A stretch of 64,000 nt of DNA from Roseburia sp. (GTDB lineage Bacteria > Bacteroidota > Bacteroidia > Bacteroidales > Bacteroidaceae), in assembly GCA_023665185.1 (NCBI GenBank), contig JAMPEL010000001.1, positions 92,330-156,329 of the forward strand, given 5' to 3'. Below, in pieces: positions 1 to 8,808 of this stretch. The notes below the pieces were generated by a model. It saw only the letters and a list, made by a program, of their open reading frames with translations, was not told the origin of the DNA and did no database searches. The position numbers and the translations under genes were made by a program. Numbering within the stretch: the first letter of the stretch is position 1; the number at the start of each line of letters is the position of its first letter.

Positions 1-1
1 C

Positions 2-3000
2 TTCGCCGGTTATGATGCTGTGATAATGTATGGCAGAAGACTGGTGCTGAGTGCGGAACAGCAGGACGAGTTGGAGCTGGCCGCCGATAAGGGAATACCC
101 GTATTCACCAATTCGCCGCGCCGCTCAGAGAGTGCTTTCAACCGCAATCTCACCCAAGAGGAACGGGCAATGCTGCAAATGTATTTTGACAATGCTTGTC
201 AGAAAAACTATCGCAATATGTTGCGATATATGCGCCATATCGCCACTCCGCAGCGTGGGGGAGGGGATGATGTTGAGGCTCCGGTGGAACTGCCGCACAA
301 CTTGTTCTATCATCAGGAAGCTGGTCAGTATTTCCGCAGCCATGAGGAACTGACGGAATATTTAAGGCGGAAGCGGATGTATCATGAGCATGGATGCAAT
401 GTGGCGCTAATATCCGGCATCACCTTTCCGGTGGAGAGCAACCGGGCGCATGTGGATACGCTCATCTCGCGACTGACACAGGGCGGTTTTAATGTGTATC
501 CCCTCACGGCAATGGGGAAGGAGCGTGAGGACATGTTGCACTCGTTGCATCCCGACGCTATTGTCTATTTTCCTATGGGCAGACTGGGCGATGACGAGCT
601 GGTGAAGTGGGCGCATCGGGAAAATATATTGATATTCAGTCCGTTTATTGTGTCGCAGCCTCGTAAGGAGTGGCTTGATGTGAGTACTCCTGTCAGTGGT
701 GGGACAATGACTGCGCGTCTGGTGATTCCTGAGATAGATGGATGCATCTCCCCCTTGTGCATAGCCACACAGGAAGAGGATGAGAACGGCTATTTCTTAT
801 GGACTCCGGTGCCGGAACGTGTGGATGCTTTTATGGACAATTTCACCCGGCATATTGCCCTGCGCCGTATGCCGAACAAGGATAAACGTATCGCTATATG
901 CTATTTTAAGTCACCGGGAAAGGACGATTTGCAGGCGAGCGGGATGGAAGTGGTGCCCTCGCTCTATAACTTTCTGAAGCGGCTGCGTGCCGAAGGATAT
1001 GATGTCGGAGGGCTTCCCGCTGACGTGGAGACTTTCAGGCAACAGCTTTATAGGGACGGTTCTGTGATGGGCGCGTATGCCAAAGGGGCGCAGAAACGGT
1101 TTATGGACACAGCGCATCCGGTGTGGCTGACAAGCCGGCAGTATGAGGAATGGGCGCGCGAGACGTTGCTTCCCGAGAAATATAAGGAGGTGACAGACCG
1201 TTATGGAGACGCTCCGGGAAATTTGTTGGCAAGGGGCGACAGTATGGCAGTCGCTTGTCTGCAATTCGGCAATGTGTGGCTGTTTCCTCAGCCTCGTCCG
1301 GCATTGGGCGAGGACGAGTTCAAACTGGTACACGGAATGCCGGTGGCTCCTCCACACAGCTATATCGCCCCATATCTTTATATGCTGAAGGGATTCAAGG
1401 CGGATGCGCTGATTCACTTCGGAACACATGGGAATCTGGAATTTACCCCGGGAAAGAATGTGGGACTGTCGCAAGCTGACTGGGCGGATGTGCTTGTAGG
1501 AAACCTGCCTCATTTCTATTTCTATACGACGGGGAATGTGGGTGAGTCGGTTATTGCCAAAAGGCGCACACACGCTGTGCTTGTCACTTATCTTACTCCT
1601 CCATACGTGGAAAGCGGCATGAGACAACGGTATTCAGCCTTGCTCAGTGATATTCATAAGGTGTTGGAAAGCGGAGAAGGCAGTAGGGCGAGAGAGATGC
1701 GTGTCAAGAAAGAGGTGGTCAGACTGGGGTTGCACCGCAGTCTCGGACTGGACTCTGTGGCTGACAAGCCTTATACGCATGAGGAACTGGAACGCATCGA
1801 CTGTTTTACGGAGGAGATTGCCAACGAGAAGATAACCGGTGCATGTTATACAATGGGCGAACCGTATTCCGAGCGTGATTTGTGTACAACAGTGCTTGCT
1901 ATGGCGGCAGATCCGCTTGCATACGAGATGGCGCGGCGCGATTGTGAAAGGGGTAGGATAAGCAGGGGACAATTGCAGGACTTTGCTTATATCGCTCATC
2001 ATTATCTGCCGGAAGCGAAATGGCGGTTGGAGCGATTGTTGCAGAATCCTCCGTCAGACACAGTCTCGGTGGAGCCTGAGCTTCGTCAGGCTTTGCTGTA
2101 TTATAGGCAATTGAAAGAATCTACAAGGAATGAGTTTGATACTATGGTACGTGCCCTGAATGGCGGTAGTGTGTGTCCTGCTCCGGGCGGCGACCCCGTG
2201 CTGAATCCGAATGTGCTGCCCACAGGCAGGAACATGTATAGTGTCAATGCCGAGACATCGCCCAATGCACAAGCTTGGGAAGACGGTAAGCGGCTGGCGG
2301 AGACAACTCTGATGCAATATATGAACCGGCATGGAGAGTATCCGCATAAAGTGAGTTATACGTTCTGGGCTGGAGAGTTTATCGCTACGGAAGGAGCTAC
2401 GCTGGCACAGGCTTTCTGGATGATTGGGGTGGAGCCTGTGCGTGACAGTCAGGGACATGTGGTCGATTTGCGTCTTGTTCCGGAAAATGAGTTGTGCCGT
2501 CCGCGCATAGATGTGGTGGTGCAAGTGTCGGGACAGTTGCGCGACATTGCCGCTTCGCGGCTCAAATTGCTGACGAAAGCGGTGGCGCTGGCGGCTGAGG
2601 CTGAACATGAGCTTTATCCAAACTTTGTGGCGGAGGGGACTTTGTCGCAAGAGAAACAACTGGTAGCCAAAGGACTGTCACCGAAAGAAGCAAGAAAAAT
2701 GGCGGGTATGCGGGTGTTCGGACCTGTAAACAGCGGATACAGCACCGGCATCATGGGCTATGTGGAAAACAGTGGAGCGTGGGATGACGAGAATGAGATT
2801 GCGGAAGGATACCTGAACAACATGGGAGCCGTATATGGTGATGATGAGAATTGGGGCGACTGTAAGAACGGGGTTTTTGCGGCAGCTCTTGCAAAGACCG
2901 ATGTCGTGGTGCAGCCCCGTCAGAGCAACACTTGGGGACCTGTTTCGCTTGACCATGTATATGAGTTTACGGGCGGACTGTCGCTGGCTGTAAGACACGT

Positions 3001-3715
3001 GACAGGAAAAGAACCGGATGCCTATATGGCTGATTACAGGAATCGTATGAGCCGTAGGATGCAGAATGCCAAAGAGGCGGTGGCTGTGGAGACAAGGGCT
3101 ACGATTCTCAATCCTACGTTTGTGAGGGAACGTATGAAAGGAGGAGCAGGAACAGCACAGCAGTTTGGAAAGACTTTTCGCAATATATTCGGTTGGCATG
3201 TTACCCGTCCTTCTTCGATGGACAAGAATTTGTTCAACGACTTGTACGACATGTATATAAAAGATGAGAACGGGCTGGGGATATACGAGTATTTCCGCAA
3301 GGTGAATCCGGCGGCATTGCAGACAATCACTTCTGTCATGCTGGAAAGTGTGCGCAAGGGATATTGGAAGGCTTCTGAAGAACAGTTGAGGACTACTGTG
3401 GAGTTGCATACACGGATAACTTGCGAGGCGGGAGCTGCCTGTACGGAATTTGTGTGTGGAAATGCCAAATTGCAAGAGTTTATTGCCGGACAGCTGGATG
3501 AGAAATCGAGGCGGTCATATAATGCAGAAATGAGCGCGGTGCATGAATTGAGACAGGCGGGAAAGATGGATGTGGTGCTGAAAAAGCAGGAGCTGGTGTC
3601 CTTGCAGGATACATCAGAGTTGGTGAAAACCGGATGGGCTGCCGGAATCGTTGTGGCAGTATTGGTTATAGCAGGAACTATTGTCGTGAAGAAAAGGAAA
3701 AGAGAGCAAATATGA
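2..3715 (+). CDS. cobN: CobN-like chelatase large subunit, 5' end outside window
   Basis: CobN / magnesium-chelatase H family, the large subunit that inserts or removes a metal in a tetrapyrrole. The frame is open to the left edge, so the first in-frame GTG (20) is probably internal and the true start lies upstream. The family signature HFGTHGNLEFTPGKNVGL lies near residue 475, and the conserved block FGPVNSGYSTGIMGY near 905. The last 30 residues form one hydrophobic segment (GWAAGIVVAVLVIAGTIVV) followed by KKRKR, a C-terminal membrane anchor with a basic cytoplasmic end. About 1,237 residues are visible against 1,250-1,450 for the family. A cobyrinate diamide synthase follows 66 bp downstream, which suggests a role in cobalamin synthesis. 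However, the related HmuS haem dechelatases of Bacteroidetes also carry a C-terminal anchor, so cobaltochelatase versus haem dechelatase stays open. No CobS/CobT or ChlI/ChlD partner is in view. Confidence 0.85.
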   Translation, partial: FAGYDAVIMYGRRLVLSAEQQDELELAADKGIPVFTNSPRRSESAFNRNLTQEERAMLQMYFDNACQKNYRNMLRYMRHIATPQRGGGDDVEAPVELPHNLFYHQEAGQYFRSHEELTEYLRRKRMYHEHGCNVALISGITFPVESNRAHVDTLISRLTQGGFNVYPLTAMGKEREDMLHSLHPDAIVYFPMGRLGDDELVKWAHRENILIFSPFIVSQPRKEWLDVSTPVSGGTMTARLVIPEIDGCISPLCIATQEEDENGYFLWTPVPERVDAFMDNFTRHIALRRMPNKDKRIAICYFKSPGKDDLQASGMEVVPSLYNFLKRLRAEGYDVGGLPADVETFRQQLYRDGSVMGAYAKGAQKRFMDTAHPVWLTSRQYEEWARETLLPEKYKEVTDRYGDAPGNLLARGDSMAVACLQFGNVWLFPQPRPALGEDEFKLVHGMPVAPPHSYIAPYLYMLKGFKADALIHFGTHGNLEFTPGKNVGLSQADWADVLVGNLPHFYFYTTGNVGESVIAKRRTHAVLVTYLTPPYVESGMRQRYSALLSDIHKVLESGEGSRAREMRVKKEVVRLGLHRSLGLDSVADKPYTHEELERIDCFTEEIANEKITGACYTMGEPYSERDLCTTVLAMAADPLAYEMARRDCERGRISRGQLQDFAYIAHHYLPEAKWRLERLLQNPPSDTVSVEPELRQALLYYRQLKESTRNEFDTMVRALNGGSVCPAPGGDPVLNPNVLPTGRNMYSVNAETSPNAQAWEDGKRLAETTLMQYMNRHGEYPHKVSYTFWAGEFIATEGATLAQAFWMIGVEPVRDSQGHVVDLRLVPENELCRPRIDVVVQVSGQLRDIAASRLKLLTKAVALAAEAEHELYPNFVAEGTLSQEKQLVAKGLSPKEARKMAGMRVFGPVNSGYSTGIMGYVENSGAWDDENEIAEGYLNNMGAVYGDDENWGDCKNGVFAAALAKTDVVVQPRQSNTWGPVSLDHVYEFTGGLSLAVRHVTGKEPDAYMADYRNRMSRRMQNAKEAVAVETRATILNPTFVRERMKGGAGTAQQFGKTFRNIFGWHVTRPSSMDKNLFNDLYDMYIKDENGLGIYEYFRKVNPAALQTITSVMLESVRKGYWKASEEQLRTTVELHTRITCEAGAACTEFVCGNAKLQEFIAGQLDEKSRRSYNAEMSAVHELRQAGKMDVVLKKQELVSLQDTSELVKTGWAAGIVVAVLVIAGTIVVKKRKREQI

Positions 3716-3781
3716 TGTATCTTCATTTTGTGTCTCTTGATTTCTTAGCGGATAATAATCATAAGATAAAAATATAATAGA

Positions 3782-5167
3782 ATGAAGTGTGTGTCGAATT
3801 TAATGATAGCGGCTGCAAGTTCCGGAAGCGGAAAAACCACATTCACAATGGGACTGCTTCGTGCTCTTCGGAACAGGGGACTTGTTGTGCAGCCGTATAA
3901 GTGCGGACCAGACTATATTGATACTAAGTGGCATACTTTGGCTGCTGGCAGAGAGTCGGTGAACCTTGACATCTGGATGGGTGGGAAAGAACATGTAAGA
4001 ACTGTGTTCGGGAAATATTCCGAAGGTGCGGAGGTTTGTGTGACGGAAGGAGCTATGGGTATGTTCGACGGGCATGACAGAGCGCATGGAAGTAGTGCAG
4101 AGGTGGCTGGTGTGACGGGTGCGAAAACCATTCTTGTGGTGAATGCCAAGTCGGCAGCATACAGTGTGGCACCTATAATATACGGCTTCTGCTGTTTCAG
4201 CAGGAAGTATGGCACAGAAATAGCAGGTGTCGTATTCAATCAAATGGCCTCTGAAAGTCATTATGCTTTTTTGAAAGAGGCATGTCAGGATGCTGGAGTC
4301 GAATGTTTTGGATATATAAAAAAGGAAAAGGACATAGAATTGCCCTCGCGCCATCTGGGTCTGACGATAGACGAGCGTTTTCGCGTAGACTCTTTCATTG
4401 AGCGCGTGGCAGGAATGGTGGAGCAGACGGTGGAGATAGACAAAATTCTTCAGGCTGTTTCTATGCCTTTGGAACATAGGACGGAGTATGCAGATGCGTT
4501 CCATGTTGGTGCGGTTGGTAGTGGATTCCTGCCGCAGGCGCAAAAAAACTGTTTCCCGTTTTTTCCTGAACTGTGCCTGAAGCGTGTGGCTGTGGCAGAT
4601 GACGAAGGTTTCAATTTTATATACCGTGCTAATATCGACAGTCTGAAAGCTCTTGGTGCGGAGATAGTTTTTTTCTCTCCGTGTAAAGACAAGGCATTGC
4701 CTGAACACGTGGATTTGCTGTATCTGCCTGGCGGTTATCCTGAATTTTTTCTGGATGAGCTGGAAGCTAATGTGTCTATGAGACAGTCTGTACGTGAGTA
4801 TATAGAGCAAGGAGGATATGCCTATGCCGAATGTGGTGGTATGCTTTATTTGTGCCGGTATATAACAGGAATGGAAGGCAGGTGTCATGAAATGGTCGGT
4901 GTACTTGACTTGGCAGCCACTTTCGATGGCATGAGACTGCATCTTGGGTATCGAGAACTGAGAGCTTGTGGCGGAACGGACAGTGCGGATTTGCGGATAC
5001 GAGGACACGAGTTTCATTATTCTGACATATTGGCAGGTGAATCCGTTATGCCTTCTGTCGGTATCCAATATTCGGCTAAAGGGAAAGAAATGGGAACAAC
5101 GCTTTTCAGATACAAAAATCTTATTGCCGGATACACTCATTTCTATTGGGCGGCAGGTATTTTCTGA
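3782..5167 (+). CDS. cbiA: Cobyrinate a,c-diamide synthase (CbiA/CobB)
   Basis: ATP- and glutamine-dependent amidation of the a and c side chains of cobyrinate (or hydrogenobyrinate) in cobalamin synthesis; cytoplasmic. The N-terminal dethiobiotin-synthetase-like half carries the P-loop SSGSGKTT (residues 13-20) and the family motif YKCGPDYID. The C-terminal class I glutamine amidotransferase half has LPGGYPE and the catalytic-cysteine motif AECGGMLYL, with Cys at about 351. The late histidine block HEFHYSD is present. At 461 residues it is normal for the family and looks intact. It starts 66 bp after the CobN-like gene and is probably co-transcribed with it. A long antisense frame exists inside it but has no recognisable features. 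Confidence 0.92.
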   Translation: MKCVSNLMIAAASSGSGKTTFTMGLLRALRNRGLVVQPYKCGPDYIDTKWHTLAAGRESVNLDIWMGGKEHVRTVFGKYSEGAEVCVTEGAMGMFDGHDRAHGSSAEVAGVTGAKTILVVNAKSAAYSVAPIIYGFCCFSRKYGTEIAGVVFNQMASESHYAFLKEACQDAGVECFGYIKKEKDIELPSRHLGLTIDERFRVDSFIERVAGMVEQTVEIDKILQAVSMPLEHRTEYADAFHVGAVGSGFLPQAQKNCFPFFPELCLKRVAVADDEGFNFIYRANIDSLKALGAEIVFFSPCKDKALPEHVDLLYLPGGYPEFFLDELEANVSMRQSVREYIEQGGYAYAECGGMLYLCRYITGMEGRCHEMVGVLDLAATFDGMRLHLGYRELRACGGTDSADLRIRGHEFHYSDILAGESVMPSVGIQYSAKGKEMGTTLFRYKNLIAGYTHFYWAAGIF

Positions 5168-5435
5168 TATGTTTGACGGAAATAGAATGCACTAATCATT
5201 ATTTAAGTCCCTAAGATGGTGATTTATATACTTGAAAAATTAGGTGTGCTGAAATAAATTGGCAAAACAATATATCCGTATCACTATATTTTTCTAACTT
5301 TGCGAGAAAGAATAGTTCTATATGAGAATGAAAAGATAATTATTGATTCTGTAAATCCTGTTTATAGTTTTAATAGTCATTTCATGCAGACTGTTCAAAA
5401 ACTAAAATGACATTAACTGTATAAAAATTGAAGTT
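5168..5435 (+). promoter_or_regulatory. Intergenic promoter region, -7 box at 5295-5302
   Basis: The AT-rich gap before the nucleotidyltransferase gene contains TAACTTTG at 5295-5302, matching the Bacteroidetes primary sigma -7 consensus TAnnTTTG. It is followed by GCG, as at several other promoters in this window. No good -33 TTTG was found. The implied leader is about 125 nt. No other gene or structure was seen in the gap. Confidence 0.45.
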
Positions 5436-6347
5436 ATGAAACCTACTTTGTTTCTATTGGCAGCCGGTATGGGCAGCCGTTATGGTGGCTTGAAACAGCT
5501 TGACGGACTTGGTCCTAATGGCGAGACTATCATGGATTATTCAATCTATGATGCAATTCAGGCGGGATTTGGCAAAATCGTATGGGTTATCCGCAAGGAT
5601 TTTGAAGAGCAGTTCCGTACTCAGATTCTTTCTAAGTATGAGGACAAGATTCCTTGCGAGCTGGTATTCCAGAGCATCGATTCTCTCCCTGAAGGATTCA
5701 AGTGCCCAGAAGGTCGTGTAAAGCCGTGGGGAACAAACCATGCCGTTCTTATGGGAAAGGACGCTATCAAAGAGCCTTTCTGTGTAATCAACTGTGACGA
5801 TTTCTATGGACGTGATGCTTTTGCCACAGTCGGAAAGTTCCTCAGCGAGCTTCCTGAGGGCAGCAAGAATACGTATGCGATGGTTGGCTTCCGTTGTTGC
5901 AATACTTTGAGCGAGAACGGTTCTGTGGCACGTGGTATATGCGAATACAACGACAAGCACCATCTGACTGACGTTGTTGAGCGCACTGAAATCATGCGTG
6001 TAGACGGTCCTATCTGCTACAAGGATGAGGAAGGCAAATGGATTCCTGTTGAGGATAATGTGCCTGTAAGTATGAATATGTGGGGCTTCACTCCAGACTA
6101 TTTTGAGCACAGCGAGGCTTACTTTAAGGAGTTCCTTTCTGATCCTAAGAATATGGAAAATCTCAAGGCTGAGTTCTTTATTCCGCTTATGGTGAACAAA
6201 CTCATCAATGATGGTACATCTACAGTTGAGGTTCTTGACACTACATCTAAGTGGTTTGGTGTGACTTACGCTGCTGACCGTGAGGCTACAGTCGAGCGTA
6301 TAGCACAGCTTGTGAAGGATGGTGTTTATCCTGAGAAACTGTTCTAA
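5436..6347 (+). CDS. Sugar-phosphate nucleotidyltransferase family protein
   Basis: GT-A fold nucleotidyltransferase of the NDP-sugar pyrophosphorylase type, expected to join a nucleoside triphosphate and a sugar phosphate in the cytoplasm. The N-terminal signature reads LLAAGMGSRYGGLKQL (residues 7-22) followed by a conserved PNGETIMDYS block. The metal-binding segment VINCDDFYG lies near residue 128. At 303 residues it is normal for the stand-alone Bacteroidetes members, which are often annotated only as nucleotidyltransferase. The substrate cannot be read from the sequence. It is monocistronic, with its own promoter-like box upstream and a strong hairpin terminator just downstream. Confidence 0.8.
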   Translation: MKPTLFLLAAGMGSRYGGLKQLDGLGPNGETIMDYSIYDAIQAGFGKIVWVIRKDFEEQFRTQILSKYEDKIPCELVFQSIDSLPEGFKCPEGRVKPWGTNHAVLMGKDAIKEPFCVINCDDFYGRDAFATVGKFLSELPEGSKNTYAMVGFRCCNTLSENGSVARGICEYNDKHHLTDVVERTEIMRVDGPICYKDEEGKWIPVEDNVPVSMNMWGFTPDYFEHSEAYFKEFLSDPKNMENLKAEFFIPLMVNKLINDGTSTVEVLDTTSKWFGVTYAADREATVERIAQLVKDGVYPEKLF

Positions 6348-6369
6348 GGCAACGTCTTGAAATAATATA

Positions 6370-6418
6370 ATGACGATTGGGAATCATTTGAAATTTTGAT
6401 TCTCAATCGTCATTTTTT
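6370..6418 (+). terminator. Bidirectional rho-independent terminator
   Basis: A stem of about 16 bp (ATGACGATTG..GAATCA with TGATTC.CAATCGTCAT) and a short loop is followed by TTTTTT on the + strand. It lies between the nucleotidyltransferase stop (6347) and the convergent lipoprotein stop (6424), so it can serve both genes. Confidence 0.85.
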
Positions 6419-6423
6419 ATTGT

Positions 6424-6792
6424 TTACAGGGTTTCCATTTCTTTCTTTATTTTCCGAGTGCCTTCTTGCACATCTTTCTTAGTCTTCTCCAAAGCGTCTT
6501 TTGTCTTTTCCGCACCTTTGTCAACAGTTTTGTCCACCTTGTCCGCAAAATCCTTTGCTTCCTCTCCAATCCTGCGTGTGTCTCTCTTCATTTCCCTTTG
6601 GGTGTCTTTCCACGCTTTCTTGATTTTTCGGGAGGCATTGTCTTTTGCGTCATCTGCTGACTGCCTTATACGCTCCATTTTGCAGTCTTCCGAATGACAT
6701 TTCCTGCATCCGTTTTTACAATTGTTGCTGTTGCAAGAGGCAAATGTAATGCCTGCGGCACAAACTATTGCCGCCATGATAATTTTTTTCAT
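6424..6792 (-). CDS. Small Cys-rich lipoprotein with a charged helical tail
   Basis: Predicted 122-residue lipoprotein. The start at 6792 was chosen because it opens a typical signal peptide (MKKIIMAAIVCAAG) ending in a lipobox FASC; the frame extends further upstream without features. Directly after the lipidated Cys comes a cysteine cluster (C20, C25, C29, C32, C37; spacing CNSNNC, CKNGC, CRKC, CHSEDC). Residues 40-122 are almost all Lys, Asp, Glu, Arg, Ala and Thr in a helical, heptad-like pattern with repeated EKTK/DKV units. They resemble apolipoprotein-, YtxH- or LEA-like stress proteins, but no named family was recognised. A GlsB-like stress membrane protein lies 41 bp upstream in the same direction, which suggests an envelope-stress pair (inference). 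Confidence 0.7.
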   Translation of the reverse strand: MKKIIMAAIVCAAGITFASCNSNNCKNGCRKCHSEDCKMERIRQSADDAKDNASRKIKKAWKDTQREMKRDTRRIGEEAKDFADKVDKTVDKGAEKTKDALEKTKKDVQEGTRKIKKEMETL

Positions 6793-6833
6793 AATCAATA
6801 ATGTATTAGGTTGATAATAATGGATTTTCTTGT

Positions 6834-7076
6834 TCAATGCTTCTTGAACAATGAGGCTATCCATAGCAGAATAATGGCTCCTGTAGTGGAACATGCAAGG
6901 CTTCCGAGCAGGCTGTTTGCACTGATGTCGAGCAGATTGAACATCCATCCTCCAAGAATGCTTCCGGCAATACCTACCAACAGATTGACGAATATTCCGA
7001 AACCGCCTCCTCGCATGACATATCCGGCTATAAATCCGGCTGTAATCCCAATAATGATAAACCAAAGAAAAAACAT
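6834..7076 (-). CDS. GlsB/YeaQ/YmgE family small membrane protein
   Basis: An 80-residue, Gly-rich protein with three predicted membrane helices (about residues 1-20, 28-47 and 60-77). The glycine pattern AGFIAGYVMRGGGFG..NLLVGIAGSILGGW is typical of the transglycosylase-associated / GlsB / YeaQ family. Members are linked to stress responses, but their biochemical role is unknown. The start at 7076 was chosen because the longer frame adds a non-hydrophobic, atypical N-terminus. The Cys-rich lipoprotein gene follows 41 bp downstream, probably in the same transcript. Confidence 0.8.
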   Translation of the reverse strand: MFFLWFIIIGITAGFIAGYVMRGGGFGIFVNLLVGIAGSILGGWMFNLLDISANSLLGSLACSTTGAIILLWIASLFKKH

Positions 7077-7289
7077 AATACTGCTTCGTTGTTTTAGGGT
7101 GAGTAAATGAGTGGAACGAATGCGAGCCGAGTGTAGTGTGCATTTCTTTGTCCACATACTTCAAGAACAGAATACAACCGGGAATGGTTCACTGGAACCG
7201 TAAGGATTCTCTTGCTTTTGGGATATGAAACTTGACCGGTTCTATTGAAATCTCTAAGTCGTATGGCTCATCCATACTGACATCTTGGT

Positions 7290-7440
7290 GATTTTGACAT
7301 TATGTCAGTTGGCAAAGAAACTTGATTTTAACATTTTGGGCAATTCTTCATGACCTGTTGATGCCCGATTATTCGAACTTGTATGGATAAACGCTTGATA
7401 AATTATGCGTGTTTGGTGAAATTCTTTTTGGTGGATTGGA
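7290..7440 (-). repeat. Fragment of the 0.64-kb dispersed repeat (copy C)
   Basis: Part of the gene-free gap 7077-7502. The palindrome TGACATTATGTCA (7295-7307) is followed by TTTTAACATTT, TGATGCC.GATT.TTGAA.TT.TAT and TTGATAA in the same order and spacing as at one end of copies A (17050-17692) and B (33690-34334). I judge identity at about 65-70 percent by eye over roughly 110 bp. It has the same orientation as copy B. Only the tail of the element is recognisable here. Confidence 0.6.
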
Positions 7441-7502
7441 CGAAAAAAAACTGTATGTTTTGCTGATATAGTTTCTGCCGGAAATGTCTGTAAAACAGAA
7501 AA

Positions 7503-7539
7503 ACAGGCTTCTCTGTCATAAATAAATAGAGAAGCCTGT
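7503..7539 (-). terminator. Terminator of the Mrp gene
   Basis: A perfect 12-bp stem (ACAGGCTTCTCT / AGAGAAGCCTGT) with a 13-nt loop. On the minus strand it is followed by a run of T. It lies 58 bp past the Mrp stop. Confidence 0.8.
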
Positions 7540-7596
7540 AAATATTATATATGCACACTTTTCCAATCCTATACGGAAAAGTTTGTAAGTATGGTT

Positions 7597-8694
7597 TTAG
7601 TTTGTTTCAACCCTTTTCGTCTTAGGTGCGGCAAGATTGCGTTTGTCTACCTGTGTCACCACTTTGGCTGCAAGGCTCATGAACGCTATGCCCGTAGGTG
7701 AGGCCGGGTCGAGAACTGCCGGAATGCCGTTGTCGCCGGCATCGCAAATGCTTTGTACAAGTGGAATTTGTGCAAGCAAAGGCACATTGAGTTCTTCTGC
7801 AAGACTGACGCATCCCTCTTTGCCGAATATATAATATTTCTCGTCCGGATGTTCGGCAGGAGTAAACCATGCCATGTTCTCGACAAGTCCGAGAATAGGG
7901 ACATTGACTTTGTCGTTGAGATACATGTTGATTCCTTTTCGTGCATCGGCAAGTGCCACTTGCTGTGGGGTGCTTACGATAACGGCACCTGTTATGCCCA
8001 ATGTCTGGAGCAGTGTGAGATGAATATCACTTGTTCCAGGAGGTGTGTCAAGTATAAAGTAGTCCAAATCGCCCCACATTGCCTCACCGATAAGCTGTTT
8101 CAGCGCATTGGATGCCATGCCTCCGCGCCACAGTGTGGCTTGTTCGGGACTGACGAAGAAACCGATGGAAAGCAGTTTGACCCCATATTTTTCTATCGGC
8201 ACTATTAAGTCGCGTCCGTTGACATTCTCCGCATACGGACGCTCGTCCTCCACCTGAAACATTTTGGGCATGGACGGACCGAAGATGTCCGTGTCAAGCA
8301 GTCCTACACGGTAGCCTAATTTGGCAAGGCCGACGGCAAGATTGGCTGTGACTGTAGATTTGCCGACACCACCCTTGCCGCTCGATACGGCAATGATATT
8401 CTTCACCCCCGGCAGTAGCTTGTCGGGTTCGGGCGGAAGCTCTGTCTTCGATTTGGCATTCACCGTCACCTCCACTTCTTTGCCAACGTATGTATGGATA
8501 GCAGCTTCCGCAGCTTTCAATACCGATTTGCGGAAAGGGTCGGTCGGTTTGTCGAATATGATGGAGAAGCTCACTTTCATGCCGTCTATGCGCAAGTCAT
8601 CCTCCAGCATCTCTGCCTCGACAAGATTCTTTCCGTTGCCCGGATAGCGCACTGTTGCCAATGCGTCCGTGATGAGTTTGGGATATATTGTCAT
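7597..8694 (-). CDS. apbC: Mrp/NBP35 family iron-sulfur carrier ATPase
   Basis: P-loop ATPase that carries and delivers Fe-S clusters in the cytoplasm. A DUF59/MIP18-like domain occupies about residues 1-85, followed by the deviant Walker A SSGKGGVGKST (104-114) and the ParA/Mrp core with DTDIFGPSMPKM and PPGTSDIHLTL. The start at 8694 was preferred because MTIYPKLITDAL matches the family N-terminus; an upstream in-frame ATG (8751) would add 19 unusual residues and overlap the promoter. Length is 365 residues. The CxxC pair usual after ENM.. in Mrp proteins is not present (the region reads ENMAWFTPAEHPDE), so cluster binding may use other residues. A divergent promoter region is shared with dnaX. 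Confidence 0.88.
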   Translation of the reverse strand: MTIYPKLITDALATVRYPGNGKNLVEAEMLEDDLRIDGMKVSFSIIFDKPTDPFRKSVLKAAEAAIHTYVGKEVEVTVNAKSKTELPPEPDKLLPGVKNIIAVSSGKGGVGKSTVTANLAVGLAKLGYRVGLLDTDIFGPSMPKMFQVEDERPYAENVNGRDLIVPIEKYGVKLLSIGFFVSPEQATLWRGGMASNALKQLIGEAMWGDLDYFILDTPPGTSDIHLTLLQTLGITGAVIVSTPQQVALADARKGINMYLNDKVNVPILGLVENMAWFTPAEHPDEKYYIFGKEGCVSLAEELNVPLLAQIPLVQSICDAGDNGIPAVLDPASPTGIAFMSLAAKVVTQVDKRNLAAPKTKRVETN

Positions 8695-8748
8695 AATATA
8701 TAGTTTGATTTGATTTTTTATCTGTCTGTAGCCCGCATCATTGTACGG

Positions 8749-8786
8749 CAAAGTTACAACTTATAAACAATTTCTTAGTATCTTTG
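8749..8786. promoter_or_regulatory. Divergent promoters of the Mrp gene and dnaX
   Basis: Two -7 boxes of the TAnnTTTG type face away from each other. TAACTTTG on the minus strand (8749-8756), followed by GCC, serves the Mrp gene. TATCTTTG on the plus strand (8779-8786) lies 23 bp before the dnaX start. No clear -33 TTTG was seen for either. Confidence 0.55.
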
Positions 8787-8808
8787 TCGGAACAAAAGTG
8801 AGATTATA

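Noticed and set aside
911..1627. Long antisense frames inside the cobN-like gene (also 2054-2659 and 2678-3475)
   Set aside because: All mirror the real gene's codon pattern and show no protein features.
3800..5140. 446-codon frame antisense to cbiA
   Set aside because: The + strand gene has clear family motifs; the antisense product has biased composition and no domain.
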